Below the pieces are notes generated by a model. The model saw nothing but the letters and a program-made list of their open reading frames with translations. It ran no database searches and had not been told where the DNA came from. 64,000 nucleotides of DNA from contig CADCXC010000037.1 of NCBI GenBank assembly GCA_902806595.1, positions 1,178,001 to 1,242,000 on the forward strand. The letters are read 5' to 3'. How positions within the stretch are numbered: the first letter of the stretch is position 1; each line of letters opens with the position of its first letter. This DNA comes from Pyrenopolyporus hunteri. Its lineage: Eukaryota; Ascomycota; Sordariomycetes; Xylariales; Hypoxylaceae. Positions 11,008 through 23,285 of the stretch are shown here, one piece after another. Position numbers and translations under genes: made by a program.

Positions 11008-14000
11008 CTATGCCGGAAGACTTGTTAGCTTCAAGAGAGCCCAAGATTGGTGGCCGTCAGGAATGTTATAGTTATTGTGCAATTGGTCGGTCTAGAGATG
11101 TGGTGACCGTGATTTCCCAATGGGAAAGGTTGCGGTTCGGGGAGCCGCTAGCGCGGATCTGAAGGAAAGAGGTGGAGGTGACGCGAATCCGAGCCCGACA
11201 TACGACAGGGAGCTCGGCGTCGTAAGAGAGGAACGGGCCAACTCACTTATTCCAGAGGATTGTATGAAGCTTGCTTGCCCTGCTACGACAAGCTTTTCTG
11301 GGTGGAAATCGGAGGTGTCGAGGTTGGTTGTGGTGACAATGCTGCTTCTGGCCGATGTCCAGGCCTGCTGCCGGGTAGCAGTTTGACTGTGGGTGGAAAC
11401 GGCTGGAAGTCAGCGCATTAGAAACGAGAAGATAATAAAAAGAGCGCGGAGAGTGGGATGAGGGTTGAAATGCGGAAAAAAAAAATCAAGAGCAGCTTGC
11501 TGCCACGAGGAAGTGAGAGCGAATGGGACAAAGAGGAAATCGGGTCTAGAGTTGTCGAAGCAGAAAAAAAAAGTGCTTTGTTGACAAGGCCAACCACAGA
11601 GAGATGGGAGAACTGGAAGTAGCCGGTAGAAAAAAATTAAAATAAAAAAAGTGGTCAAGGTCGCTGGCTCGTTCGCTCTCTCACACGCACTTCAATCCTG
11701 TCTTGTCTGTGTTCCTCTCTGGGCGGCACACGGCCTCGACAAAAAAGGGCAGGGCAGTGCGGGCCAGCTGCTGGTCACAGATGCCCATGCTACCTAAAAT
11801 AATACAGGTATGTAGATAAACGGGTGCTATGGGTGCTATGGGTGTTATGGTGCTTCTGGGTGCTGGGTAATGCTACCAGTAATGGTAGTGCCGGGCCTGG
11901 CCAGGTACAGCGGAATGCATACACAACTTGCAGAAGGGGAAGGGTGCTGGTAAAAGTGCTGGTAAAAGTGCTGGCAAGACGCTGGTAAGGTGCTGCGAGC
12001 TGCTGTCTTACCTCGGGCTATTGGTCGACTGGTCAACTGGTCAACTGCTGCTGTCTCCCTTCGGCAACCCCCAGCTCGATGCTGTAAGATGGACCTCTTC
12101 GCAGAGGACGGTGCTGCTTGCTCTAGTCTAGAGAGCGGCGGATAGTTGAAGTTGGAGAAGGTGTTGGTGAGAAAGTGGAGGTTGTGGTGGTTAAGGTCGA
12201 GGCCAACGAGTTACATAGCGTTTTCTGTGGGTACGTCAAAGTAGGTACTAACAGATTGGCCGTGGTGTATAATGTAGTTTTTCGGTCAGATGTGGGCCAA
12301 GGGTCGAAGTGTGGGAGACTGCGAAGACTGGGAGCAAGCTCTCTCCTTCTCTCCTCTCTTTTCTTTTCCGCCTTTCTTTCCCTTTATTGATAGGCCCTAA
12401 TTAGTACCTGTGCAGTGTAGGTGGTGGTAGTGGTCCTAGTACATGACTTGACGGTCCTGTCCTGGCTGGTCCAAGCGTCTTTTATTACTTGGGGGAGCGG
12501 GAAAGAAGCGATTTGGGTTCGCAATTGGAGGGGGGGATCGGGCCTGGGTGAAGAAAGGTGGTCTGACTGGGGACCGACTTACCTGTCTACCTACGTACCT
12601 ATGTACGTATATGTATATGAATGAGCTGAGGCGGGCTCTTTCCAATCTCGAGTCGTACTGTACAGAATAGCGTGGTAGAGACGTGTATTACTGAGTCCTT
12701 GGCAACTAGAACCCGATGTAAGGACAGTGCTCTGATACTGTATACTGGTGGGGTTCGCAGAGGAATGTTTCTGCATTTCACAGCTTTCAGATAAGGTGGG
12801 CGTTGCTCTCCTGCAGCTTTGATGATTACCTATTTTTGAATCCAGTGGAGACGAGGTACCTGAGGATAGGATATCTTTAGCAGAAAGAGAGTCCCGAGGT
12901 ATACATTCTAAGGTAGCACGTAATTACCTAAGTACCTACAATACATTGGTAGGTAAGCCTAACCGGAACTCGTAAAAAAAAAAAAAAAAAAAGCACTAAA
13001 TTACGGTCTTAATCCACCACATCACCTCTTATACTATATCTACATGTAGGTACCGTACTTACCCAGACATTTTAAAGCCTGGCAATCACGAAACGCTCGT
13101 TGCTTAAGATGGGATAATGTGAACCTAGGCAGATATTGAACAATTAGGTAGGTACCTAAGGTAGGTACCTACATGTACCTAGGTATCAATATATGTACCT
13201 ACTTGCCTAATTTTTATCACCTGTATACAATATCTGTTTGGGTACCATTCCCAGCCCCTCTCAAGCAGCCGCGCTAAGGTAGAAGGGATTTGATAGTCCC
13301 GTAACCTATTAGACTAGACTAAACTTAACATATAGACACGACGTACGTCCCCGGAGCTAGGTACCGAACCTTAGGTATATATCACATACAAAAAGCAATG
13401 AGATTTTAACAAGGACTAGATCCATTGCCAATAAACAATACATACCTATACAGGTGCCGCCTATATATAAAAGAGACAGAGCTGCCCGATGTATAATCTT
13501 ATTATAAAATGGCCGCGAAGCGCGTTAGGCGAAGTACATAGCCTTTACTTGACATACCTACCTAGGTACCCTACCTACCTAGGTGCCTAGGTGCCTAGGT
13601 AGCAAGCTACCTACCTAAGTTTCAAACCCGTGAAACCCTGCTGCCAGGGTTGTGGAAGCGGCTGGAGTTGTAAGAGACAAAGTACTGTAAAATACGAATT
13701 ACTTCGGCATTTCTGACATGCATGTACTTATGTAATATGTGGTTATAGAATGGTAGTAACATGAATAGTACCTATAATACCTACAACAAGTATCACTGCT
13801 CGTTTATACATGTAGCAGCTACAATTAAACCTTCTATGTGAGCCATAAGGGGGACTATATGTACCTACCTACTACATGTAGGCACATTATTATATGAGTC
13901 ACGTACGTTACACAGGCATAGAGTATTTGCGACTTAGACGCGTGTGCGTACGTTGGAGCTACTAGGAGCTAGTGTTTGGTGCTGCCCAGCCCTAAATGAT

Positions 14001-16309
14001 TTATCTTCGCAACTACCTACATGTACATAGAGAAGTACATGTACGGAAGCCAAGTTCATTCCGCCCGGTACCTATGTACGTTCCCCCCTCCTTTTTACCT
14101 ATATTCCCACAGCGATCCGTAGATGCATGGGTGTTCTATTCAACATGCTTCTACATACCTACATAGTAAGGCGGGGTCAAAATGCGGCGTATATTCCCCA
14201 GGACCAACTCCCCCAGTCATTACGCCTAATGAGCATCGTCATCAAGCTCCGGTCCCCGGCTGTCCCGGCGTTAGCGACCTGTCGTGATAGATCTCCGAAG
14301 ACGGTTGCTCGCGTACGTACCTCTTCTACAGCCCATCTTAGAGACCATCGATGCTGTCATGGGTACTAATTTTTTTTTCTCTCTTTTTCTCTTTGCTACG
14401 ATTTCAGTGCCTCCACTATCTAGTGTTCTATTTATGATGAGACCGAATAGCATTTTACACGTCCTACTACTTACGCATCTCCCGCAAACACGAGCACACG
14501 AATACGTCCCATGTCTCGTTTGGGCTTCGATCGTCTTCTACTAAGCCTTTCGGTACACGTCAGGTCTACTTTTAGGCCGTAAGATAAAACAGTGCTTTAG
14601 GCGTACAAGAGCCTCTAACTTCAGCCAGGGAGCTGAATGATTGTCTCACAAAGCCTCGTTTGCGAGCAGTCATGTAGCCTTATAAAGCAACGGCGTTCCT
14701 CTTTATACCGGCTTACCCTGTGGCACTTGCCCAGGTTGTCACGGATCTCCCGCATAGCCTCCCGATTTGACAGAAGTTAGAACCGATTTGGGGTTCGTAG
14801 GGCTGTAGAAAGGGGCACGTAAGGCTCCGGCGAAAGTTCCTAATGAGTGCGACACGAGCCAAGAAAACCCAAACGCAGGTAAGTACCAAGAATGGTAACG
14901 GCACCGCTCCTCAATGAGATTGTTCGTGGCTCAATTCCAATTTGGTGAGTCTCAGAAATGAACAGGTCGGTCTGGCCAATGATCTAGAACTACTCCATCG
15001 CCTATCATCGCTTCGACTTGCTTCAGGCTGACTAGGCGTGGTACAAGTGTGGCTCGGAAGTAGCTATGAGGCAATCCGAGGCGTTCTACATTGTTCTTCA
15101 TTGTAGACGTTGGTCGTAGGCTGGCTACCTACCGACTGGTCGTCCGCTAGGTACCTGTCAAGGAGTCCGGCTCGCCTGATGATTCCCGATATGCAAAGAG
15201 TTGGAAGTTGAATTTTGAAAGGCAAGAAAGGGTAGCCTCCCAGGGAACCCTAGTCAGATCGGCGACGCTAGACGACCCCAACTTCTGGATAACCTCGCTC
15301 TCTCTACTGTACCCCCAATACTTCAGGTTAGCCCCGCGGATAGGTTGGTTCGCCGTTGGTCTTCCCTGTGAAAAGCCGCGTCTCTTCATCGAAAAGTTTT
15401 CCGTTTTGCCGCGGAGATTTGACTAACTACCCCCTGCAGGCGTGACATTGCAGGTACCAACATCTTTCCAATCATGACCAACTAAGATATCCTTGTTAAG
15501 AGACATAGTCCAAGGACGATTCGTGAGGCTCAGATACGGTTACTGCATACCTACATACTCTCTGACGATATAGCCCACTGCAACCTAGGGCTGCAATATG
15601 CCGGGGCTATAAAGGCTATAAAGGAAACCAAATAGGGTATGCAGATTCTGCGCCTCGCCGGATATGTTGTACAAGGACAGTTATAGCTTATTGACCAGAC
15701 AATCGTTCGATGGCGATCCTCGAGGTCACATTTGTTACCCGCCCTACCCAGTTTTCCGCCATGTATGCGGTCTTACCTCATCCCTCGTCATAATGAAAAG
15801 TAGGACCCCGTTTGCGCTCACCCATGAATAACGAAGAAAAGGAATAATAGGAAAGAAAAATACATGCAGGGGTAAAGGCGGGCACCTGTAAGGCGCAGCC
15901 TCTTCCCCTTATATATGTCTTCACACTATAGGAGTTCCCGTTCGATTGAAGTCACACCGAATGCGAATCAATCGGACGAGGTCCGTAATAGGCGATAGAT
16001 CGTCTACAACGACGAGCTTCGCCAATCTCTGCGCCTAAAATGAGAACGATTCGAGATTTTACGTCAAGTAGTACGAACTCCTTTTTGGTCAATACGAGTG
16101 GTTCGTAACAACTATGAGTATATGTGCACATGTACTAGTTGCACGCGATAATTCCCGAACCGTGATATCAAGATGACGCAAGAAATAAATAGTATGTGCA
16201 TCTGAGTACGTAGGGGATCGCTGTGCTATGCGAGAAAGGACTTGGCTACCTACCGGGTAAGTAAATATTAATACCAATCTCTAATGTAGGGCCAAAACAT
16301 AGGCGACGG
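11008..16309. other. gene-poor region with 5' UTR of the Pbp1-like gene, minisatellites and palindromic motifs
   Basis: Bases about 11008-11750 are CT-rich on the minus strand and probably contain unresolved 5' exons and the leader of the Pbp1-like gene. From about 12000 to 16309 I see no supported gene. Short open frames (12175-12390, 14127-14544, 15147-15426, 16089-16277) overlap antisense frames and lack codon bias. The stretch is dense in TACCTAGGTAGGTA-type motifs (12590, 12925-12955, 13045-13200, 13555-13615, 13860-13880, 14015-14045, 15140-15155) and has a poly-A run at about 12975-12992. Confidence 0.45.
11821..12049. repeat. cluster of short tandem repeats
   Basis: Three imperfect tandem arrays lie close together: GGTGCTAT-type units at about 11823-11850, a 12-mer GGTAAAAGTGCT repeated with decay at about 11944-11990, and CTGGTCAA units at about 12027-12049. 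All are visible by eye. They lie upstream of the Pbp1-like gene in non-coding DNA. Confidence 0.7.
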
Positions 16310-17551
16310 CTAGCCAATGAGTCTACTCTTGACGAACCAATATGAATTGACCACTCCCCAAGCCAATGGGTGCAGGAAGCCCGGGACCTTTGGCTTGGCG
16401 TGGGCCAGCATCACTTTTGGTATGATGTCCTTCAAGCTGCCCTCCGTAAAGAACCAGAGCTTGGTGACTTCATCTGTCTGTCGCTGATATGCTTCCATGC
16501 GTGTGAACATCTCCTCCTCGAACGCTTGTACTTCCTTGTCGAGCTCGTCTGCCGTGCCACCCGCTTGTACGGCTTTGATAATCGCAGCTGCGAGCTTCCG
16601 CGCGTCGTCAAACGCGACGTTCACTCCTTCGCCGGCAAACGGGGCCATCAGGTGCGCTGCGTCGCCAATAATCGTAGCGCCGCGCCGGTGCTCCCAGCGC
16701 CAGCCGACAGGGAGCATGTAAAGGTTCTTCGAGTCGCATCTATCGCCTTGAGCCTTCTCGATCGCTTCGTGGAGCCGCGGACTCCAATCCTGCATTTCCT
16801 TGAGGATCGCCTTCTTTACTTGGTCGATGTCGTGGATGTCGTATCCACAAGTCTCCATCCAGTTTTCGGGGAGCCGCGAACACCACCCGATATACAGGCT
16901 GCCGTCGCCCTGCTGCTGTACTACCAGCCGCTTCCCATTCGAGTTGGCGAACAGGTTCCCGTGATTCACGAGCTTATTGAGATTTGGTGCAGCGTTTGCC
17001 GCATCAGGTATCGAGAGACCATGACATCCTATCCCGGTATAAGTCGGCTTCACGGCTGGCGAAATGTACCTTTGGACTTTGCTCCAGGCGCCCTCGCATC
17101 CAACGATGAGGTCGAAACCAGACTCTTCCGCATGTTCAAAGACTAAAGTGTTCCCGTCCTTAACACGTTGTAGACGATGTCCCCACTTGATACTGCCTTC
17201 AGGGAATGATTCCGTTAGAATCCGGCGGAGCTCAGGGCGGTCGATTTCGGGGCGCTCGTTGAACTTATTGCTTGGTCCCAGCTCAATGAACGGCTTAAGA
17301 TCCTTATCCGTCATCAGGAGGTAGTCACCGTCGAATCGGCCATGTTTCTGGAACTCGTCCCACAATCTGGCCTCTTTCATCGCAGTGAGGCCTGTCCCCG
17401 GATGCAGATCCAGCGAGCCTCCCTGCGAACGGTAGTTCGGGGTTGCATCGCTTTCGTATATCGTAAAGGGAATATTGGACAATGATAGAATCCGTCCCAG
17501 CATACAGCCAGCGGGGCCAGCCCCTATGATGGCGATCTTCGGAGAAGACAT
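16310..17551 (-). CDS. FAD-dependent monooxygenase, TetX/aromatic hydroxylase-like
   Basis: The uninterrupted frame spans 17602-16310 (430 aa). I prefer the Met at 17551, residue 18 of that frame, because it directly precedes the Rossmann strand SPKIAIIGAGPAG (the FAD dinucleotide GxGxxG). Further group A flavoprotein hallmarks are a DG-type region (DLIVGCEGAWSKVQR) at about residues 164-178 and the ribityl/diphosphate-binding motif GDAAHLMAPFAGEGVN at about 313-328. The fold and length match TetX-like and salicylate-hydroxylase-like enzymes, which use NAD(P)H and O2 to hydroxylate small aromatic or polyketide molecules. The substrate cannot be told. No signal peptide is present. No other biosynthetic gene lies nearby, so a secondary-metabolite cluster is not supported. 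Resistance or catabolic roles are open. Confidence 0.88.
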   Translation of the reverse strand: MSSPKIAIIGAGPAGCMLGRILSLSNIPFTIYESDATPNYRSQGGSLDLHPGTGLTAMKEARLWDEFQKHGRFDGDYLLMTDKDLKPFIELGPSNKFNERPEIDRPELRRILTESFPEGSIKWGHRLQRVKDGNTLVFEHAEESGFDLIVGCEGAWSKVQRYISPAVKPTYTGIGCHGLSIPDAANAAPNLNKLVNHGNLFANSNGKRLVVQQQGDGSLYIGWCSRLPENWMETCGYDIHDIDQVKKAILKEMQDWSPRLHEAIEKAQGDRCDSKNLYMLPVGWRWEHRRGATIIGDAAHLMAPFAGEGVNVAFDDARKLAAAIIKAVQAGGTADELDKEVQAFEEEMFTRMEAYQRQTDEVTKLWFFTEGSLKDIIPKVMLAHAKPKVPGFLHPLAWGVVNSYWFVKSRLIG

Positions 17552-17602
17552 TCTTCCTACGGGGTTTGATCGGGGGTTGAGATCTAGGTTAGGTAGTCTC
17601 AA

Positions 17603-19363
17603 TAAACCAACTCGACTATACCGAGGTGGGCTCTAGTCTCGTTTTCTTAATCTGGTGTGGACTATATTAGGGGAACTAACATTAAAGCTATGACTATCCA
17701 TCGAGTCTAAGGGCACTTGTCAAATATATGCTACTCTAGTGACTGATAATTCAGCATATGAGGATTGACGAAGCTGACGTGTCGCTGTACGCACGGTGAG
17801 CTATTTATGGGAATGTATCTCCTGACTTCGCATAATATGAACTCGCTGGGGAAAGCAGCAACTATTCTGGTCGGAAAAGGAACAGTTATTGGAAATTGGA
17901 AATAGGCGTCCTGTATGGGTGGCTAGTGATATGGTAGCATAGGACATAGGGACGGTGATTGGCGGACGGGGAGCGCCCATACGAAACTCGCCGTTTAATC
18001 GAAGAAGACATGCCATTTCTGTGGTTGTATATCACCTCGAGGGTGATGAATGCAAGTAAATGCAAGGCGTAGCTTCTGGGGTTATGCCGTTTCAATTTAC
18101 TATAGCCTTAGGTATTAGCGAGCCATGCGAAGCTTAGCCACTGGGCCATACGAGGAATTGCTGATCAGCCAGTGACCGAAGGTGAATGCGAATGCTATGG
18201 TAATTGGCATTGACGTTTGGTTAATGCGGCCAATAAGGAACCTTGGAAGGGAAACAAGCTTTTAGGGAAACATTAGAAGAACCTAATCACATGAGTTAAA
18301 GTAATGCCGTCATCGTTGGATAGGTACCTACATGTGTATATGTACCTACCTACCCAGGTATATACAAGTATACCTATACATGCTTGCACCTTGGAACGTG
18401 AATTAGTATAAAATGCGATGGCCAAGTCAGACACCATGGATACTTGCAATATTGAAGGGGTCCATTGTTGGGTGATGTTGATACATGTATATTGGGCAGT
18501 CACCTAGAATATAGGGTAGCGAGGAAGATAACTTTGTTGTTGCAGAACTATGCTATCCAGGCTACACATATCCATCCGGGTGGTGAATGAGGACAATGGG
18601 ACGCATGTCTCATACGTCCACAACATGTCAGGTATATAATATTGTACCTCGTTCCTCAAGAGCGCTGAAAGTTTCTTTGAAAGAGTTAATTCCAGTTTGC
18701 CAGTTACATGCCCATCGAGGTATCCCGTACCGTTGAACTTACTGAACTTACCTGTCTCTGGTGTATGTCTACCTACCTAGGTAGTGTATTGATTGCACCT
18801 AAGCAGTACTTAGCGAGTAAGGGTACCTAGGGTCATCCAGGTACCTGCGACGGGACGCTTTGACCACGTCTCATCCCCCGCCCCCCCGATACCCTACCTA
18901 GGTACCGCCTAGACTGGACCTGTCGACATTGAACCGTTTGACTTTATCCCGTCCCGAACGTACAACCCGTGTTTGACCCTAACCCCCTGCGTGCACTTGG
19001 CCCAAGTTGGCCTAGCGCCTGTCGGGCTTCCTCGATCTTTTCGACGTCGCGCCTCACGCGGGCTTCTGTCATCCACAACCTTACCTCCGACTTTGGCTTG
19101 CTTCGACGCCGTTCCATCGCGACCGTCCCGAATACCCAATTTTTGATCACCATATCCCCCTCCATACGGTTCTCTACCGGTTTTTGCCTTGGTGCTCAGC
19201 CTTCGATTCAGGCTTTGAACGAATGATAGCCCCTCTGCGCTCGCTTTCCGAACCATTGACGTAAGGTGGAAGCTCAGGAAGCAATCCCACCTTGATAGGA
19301 CATAAAGAGGGGGGAATATTTATATGAAACTGAGAAGGGTTAGGGTCAACAGTCGAGTTCAAG
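17603..19363. other. intergenic region between the monooxygenase and bud6
   Basis: No supported gene. The 5' flanks of two divergent genes share this 1.76 kb. ACCTAGGT-type motifs occur at about 18325-18360, 18770-18785 and 18893-18905. The open frame at 18909-19256 (-) lies in what is probably the bud6 leader and shows no recognisable protein. Confidence 0.45.
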
Positions 19364-22300
19364 ATGCAGGCTCCGAGTGCCTCTCAGCGGTCTCTACAGC
19401 GACGGTCTCCGGGACCTGACACCAATGGACCTATGCGACCGATGTCGCCTGCTGCCATGTCTCCTGCTAGCATGCAGCCGCGTTCATCGACAGCTTCGAA
19501 CAGATCAGCCGGGAGTAGTTCCAGACGTAATGTAAGTTGTTCCTACCTATATTACGTAGTTATGAGTGAGAGTTGTTACTTTGGGGAGATGGCGGAAGAG
19601 GAGAGATGATGAAGAGGGGAGAAGAGGGGGAGGAGAGTATTTTAATATTCTCCGTCTTGTTGTTGTTTGTTGTTTGCCCCTCCTCTATTGGTGTACCTGG
19701 CGTACTTTCCTTTTCTCAATTATAAACCTCGCCGACTTGAAATACTAACTGTGCGTCCCACTTGTAGCAATCAAACGGCTCGTCCATGCCTCTTTCGCAA
19801 ATAGAGAAAAGCGTCACACATCTACTTGTTGCGACAAAACAACTTCTTGAGACTTTAACACAATGGTCGCGGGGTCAAGCTACGGATACTCAAGTTTCCG
19901 ACGTCTATGTTAGGTTGGGTTACGAGTTCAATATGGCTTGTCGTGCATTCACGGCTATTAACGTCGATACATCTGACCTCGGAAACGTCCCAGAGAACTT
20001 GCGACATATTCTGGAAGCCACATTAAGCCAGGAAGCCAATACAGAAAGTCTTGAGAAGTATTTGCCGCGGATACGCGACATCATCATCCATCTCCTACAC
20101 GGCCTAAAGCGAAAACAACAGAAACTTCGGCAGAAGCAGAGTCGGGATAAAGACGGGCCTAGTTCACCCGAATCAACCAGCCTCGCAAACCGTACCATGA
20201 GTAGCAGCACTGTTGGAAGTAATAACACAGGCCTCACGACTCTCCTGGATGAGGGCATCGAGAACGGATACACCACGCCGCAGCAGAACGAAAGGATGGC
20301 ACAGTCACAGCAGAATGCGGGGCTACCCGGGGGCAGTCAATCCCCTAGCCGACGAGCTCTACAGCGAGATCAGTCAAACGCCTCCTTCAACTCTGAACAA
20401 TCATCGATGTCGAGCAATACTATGCAGAGTATCCCTGTACTGCCGCCCTATCCCGGAGACGAGACTACAATACCGGCAGGGCCGCCTCCAACTAATATAG
20501 ACATCGATTCTTTCCCCCCACCTCCTCCGCCGCCGCCAAAGTCACAACAGAGCGCGTTCGCTGCCCTGCAAAGAGGCGGGGATTTGGAGAGAAGAGCATC
20601 ACGAAGGTACTCTGCTTATCAGATATCTAAACACTTGGGGGCACCAACCAATGGCGTGCCCATGCTACCTTCTCAAAATACCCCCATACCGAATCGTGGT
20701 CGTGGCGAGGTGAGAGAGTCGATGCGAGCCGTCCAAGTCCGAGAATCTCTACGACATAGTCGAAATGCATCCAATCAGTCGAAGAACGTCTACGAAGCAT
20801 CATCACCGGTCCGTATACCTAGCAAGGTGAATGAGGAAGTCGCTAAGCCCGACTTGCCTCCTCCTACATCTGAGACCCCGCCCGCTCGATCACCGGACGA
20901 AAAGTACAGGCCGAGTGCCACGATATCTGGGCCTTTGGATGACTCTTTTCCAATAGTGCCCCCTCCGGAGTCGCCCGAGAAGCCGAAGCCAAGGATAGAC
21001 ACTTCCGTAGATTCCAAGCCGCGGCCCGAAACACCCCCGGAGAAACAGAAACAACCTATCCAAGACCAATCTCCGCCATTAGATAAAGAACTTACCTTGT
21101 TCTTGCAATATAAGTCTAAGGTTAAGAAATTTGTGCTTCCAGAGGGCTATACAGGCTTGACGATCGGCCGCCTGCAGCTTGCTTTCATCGAGAAATTTTC
21201 CTGGAACACCGCTCTGAACGGAAGCGACTTACCGGAGATTTATATACAGGACCCTGTCTCGGGAGTTCGGCACGAGCTCGAAGATCTCTCCGACATCAAA
21301 GATCGTACGGTCCTTGCGTTGAACGTCGAGCCCCTCGACGAGGTCAAGAAACACTTCGACGAAGGTCTTGGGGCTCTGAAGAAGGCAGTGGATGAGGTGA
21401 GACAGAACATCACTGATCAAGGGTCGGCTTTACAAAGGGTATCTGATAGGCAACTGGAAACCGCCAAGGAGATGGCTCGTATGGCCGCAGCGCCGCCAGC
21501 CATCATGGATGGTGCTAAGCTTGGTGGACTTGGCGCCGGCGCTAAGCTCAGTCCTAACCAGCTCAGAGAGTTGCATAGCTTACGGCGTGATCTTGCCGTT
21601 CTACGGCAGACCTATTCAAACTTCCAGACAGATATTCAGGGTTCCATGTCTTCGATCCGAAACAAGGCAGCAAATGTCAAAGTTGCGGCAGCTAAGGCTT
21701 CCGTGCCTGAAGAAGGCGACTCGGGATACGCCTATGTGATGAAGGGTCGTAAACAGCTAAATTCGGACTCTGACCGCCTCGTCACCAAGGTGGATGATCT
21801 CCAGGACCTCGTGGAAGACTTGCGCAAGGATGTTGTTAATCGTGGCGTGAGACCCTTGCCACGTCAACTCGAAGTCGTGTCGAAGGATATCCAAGTCTTG
21901 ACCAAGGAGCTCAAGAAGGTGCAGGAATACATGAAGCGAGAGAAGCCGATCTGGACGAAGATTTGGGAGAAAGAACTAGAAGAAGTCTGCCAAGGTCGTG
22001 ACGAGCTGAAGGTCATGGAGGATCTCATGATTGACCTGCAGGACGATATCGAAAAGGCCTCGGAAACCTTTGCGCTAGTTGAGCAAGCCACTAAGGAGCA
22101 GATGAAGGAGAACATGCCTGCGGCACGGCAGTTCTCGAAGGGCCTACATAATCTCGGGAACAGTGCCAATCCTTCCGCTGCAAAGGAGGGAGTGCTAGGC
22201 GAGGTCAGGGCTCTTCAACCAAACCACGAAGATCGACTAGAGGCTATAGAGCGCGCGGAGAAGTTGCGGCAGAAAGAGCTGCAGAGTCGGCAAGAGAACC

Positions 22301-22539
22301 CCCTAAAGAAGGAGTTGACTAAATTCGTCACGGACGGGAAGTTGAAGAAGAGCGGAGGATTCGAGGAAGTGGAACGGGCGAGGAAAGCCAAGGATGACCG
22401 AATACGACGAGAGGTTTGGGAACGGATGAACGGTATCATCCCCGAGGACCCGATCGGAGAAGAAGGAAATAACGAGGAGGTGGAGGACTCTACCGAGACA
22501 CCGGACGGCGACGATATTGGCGAGGGTAATGATATATAA
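19364..22539 (+). CDS. bud6: Bud6/AIP3 actin-interacting polarity protein
   Basis: Exon 1 is 19364-19531 and exon 2 is 19768-22539, with an intron of 236 bp (GTAAGT..TTGTAG, phase 0). The product is 979 aa. The N-terminal half is low-complexity, with a conserved helical segment right after the intron (SQIEKSVTHLLVATKQLLETL) and a proline run (FPPPPPPPPK) near residue 304 that could bind profilin or SH3 domains. From about residue 498 (LTLFLQYKSKVKKFVLPEGYTG) begins the AIP3 domain, followed by long coiled-coil helices to about residue 920. The C-terminus is acidic. Bud6 binds actin monomers and formins and promotes actin-cable nucleation in the polarisome at hyphal tips. Position, motifs and length fit the fungal family well. 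Confidence 0.93.
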
Positions 22540-23285
22540 GGGCCGCAAGTTCACTCATAAGATACTTCATAGCCCTTATCTTCCCTCGCCGCGATGCCTA
22601 AAATTATGCCTGGTATCATTCCTTCTAAACTCGGGCGATTAAGAGCAGCGCCCGAGTTCTTTTTCTGATAGCTTGCTTACAACCTTGTCCTCGGCGTCCC
22701 AGGAGGGCAGGAGGAGCTCTTAGCATTGCGAGATGAGCTATGATTACTTGTCTTATTGGCCAATAGTTCAGCTAGCGTTTACTATGACGATATGGGGAGT
22801 TACGGAAGCTCTGCTAGTGATTATAGTTAACTTATTGAGTGAGAAGTCGTTATAGTTTACGTTCGTCCACCTTGTGATTAATGGTAATTATAATAGCAGC
22901 ACGCAGTATTGGGCGTCAAGCACTAGGCGCCTCAGCATAGAATACGCACCCGGGTTAGGACTTCAACAAGTTGAGACGTCCCGTCAAGACAACTGCTTCT
23001 ACCACGATTAACTCCGTAACAGTATAAACTAATATCCCTGCTCTTTCCGCAGATTTCGATTCCATTTGAACAGATGTAAGAATTATGTGTTCATCTGATG
23101 TAGATATATGCCTCGTAATATACAATATGCTCTATGCGACAAGGTATCTCCCCAGCTATCTCAAGAAGCGCTCGTCTATCTTAGGTACTTTAGGAAATCA
23201 GAGGACCTATCTGCTCATCGTATATCCCTTTAATTTATACATAATACCCGCCTCTCCAGGTCATCTCATCCACTCATCAATTTTA
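22540..23285. other. convergent intergenic region (3' UTRs)
   Basis: This 746-bp stretch lies between two convergent genes (bud6 and the S41 peptidase). It has no coding frame of interest beyond a 68-codon AT-rich frame at 23085-23291 that I do not support. Confidence 0.5.

Noticed and set aside
14127..14544. Two overlapping plus-strand frames and an antisense frame
   Set aside because: No coding bias, no start context, overlapping in several frames.
16310..17551. FAD monooxygenase as part of a secondary-metabolite cluster
   Set aside because: No polyketide synthase, peptide synthetase, terpene cyclase, P450 or transporter lies in the window.
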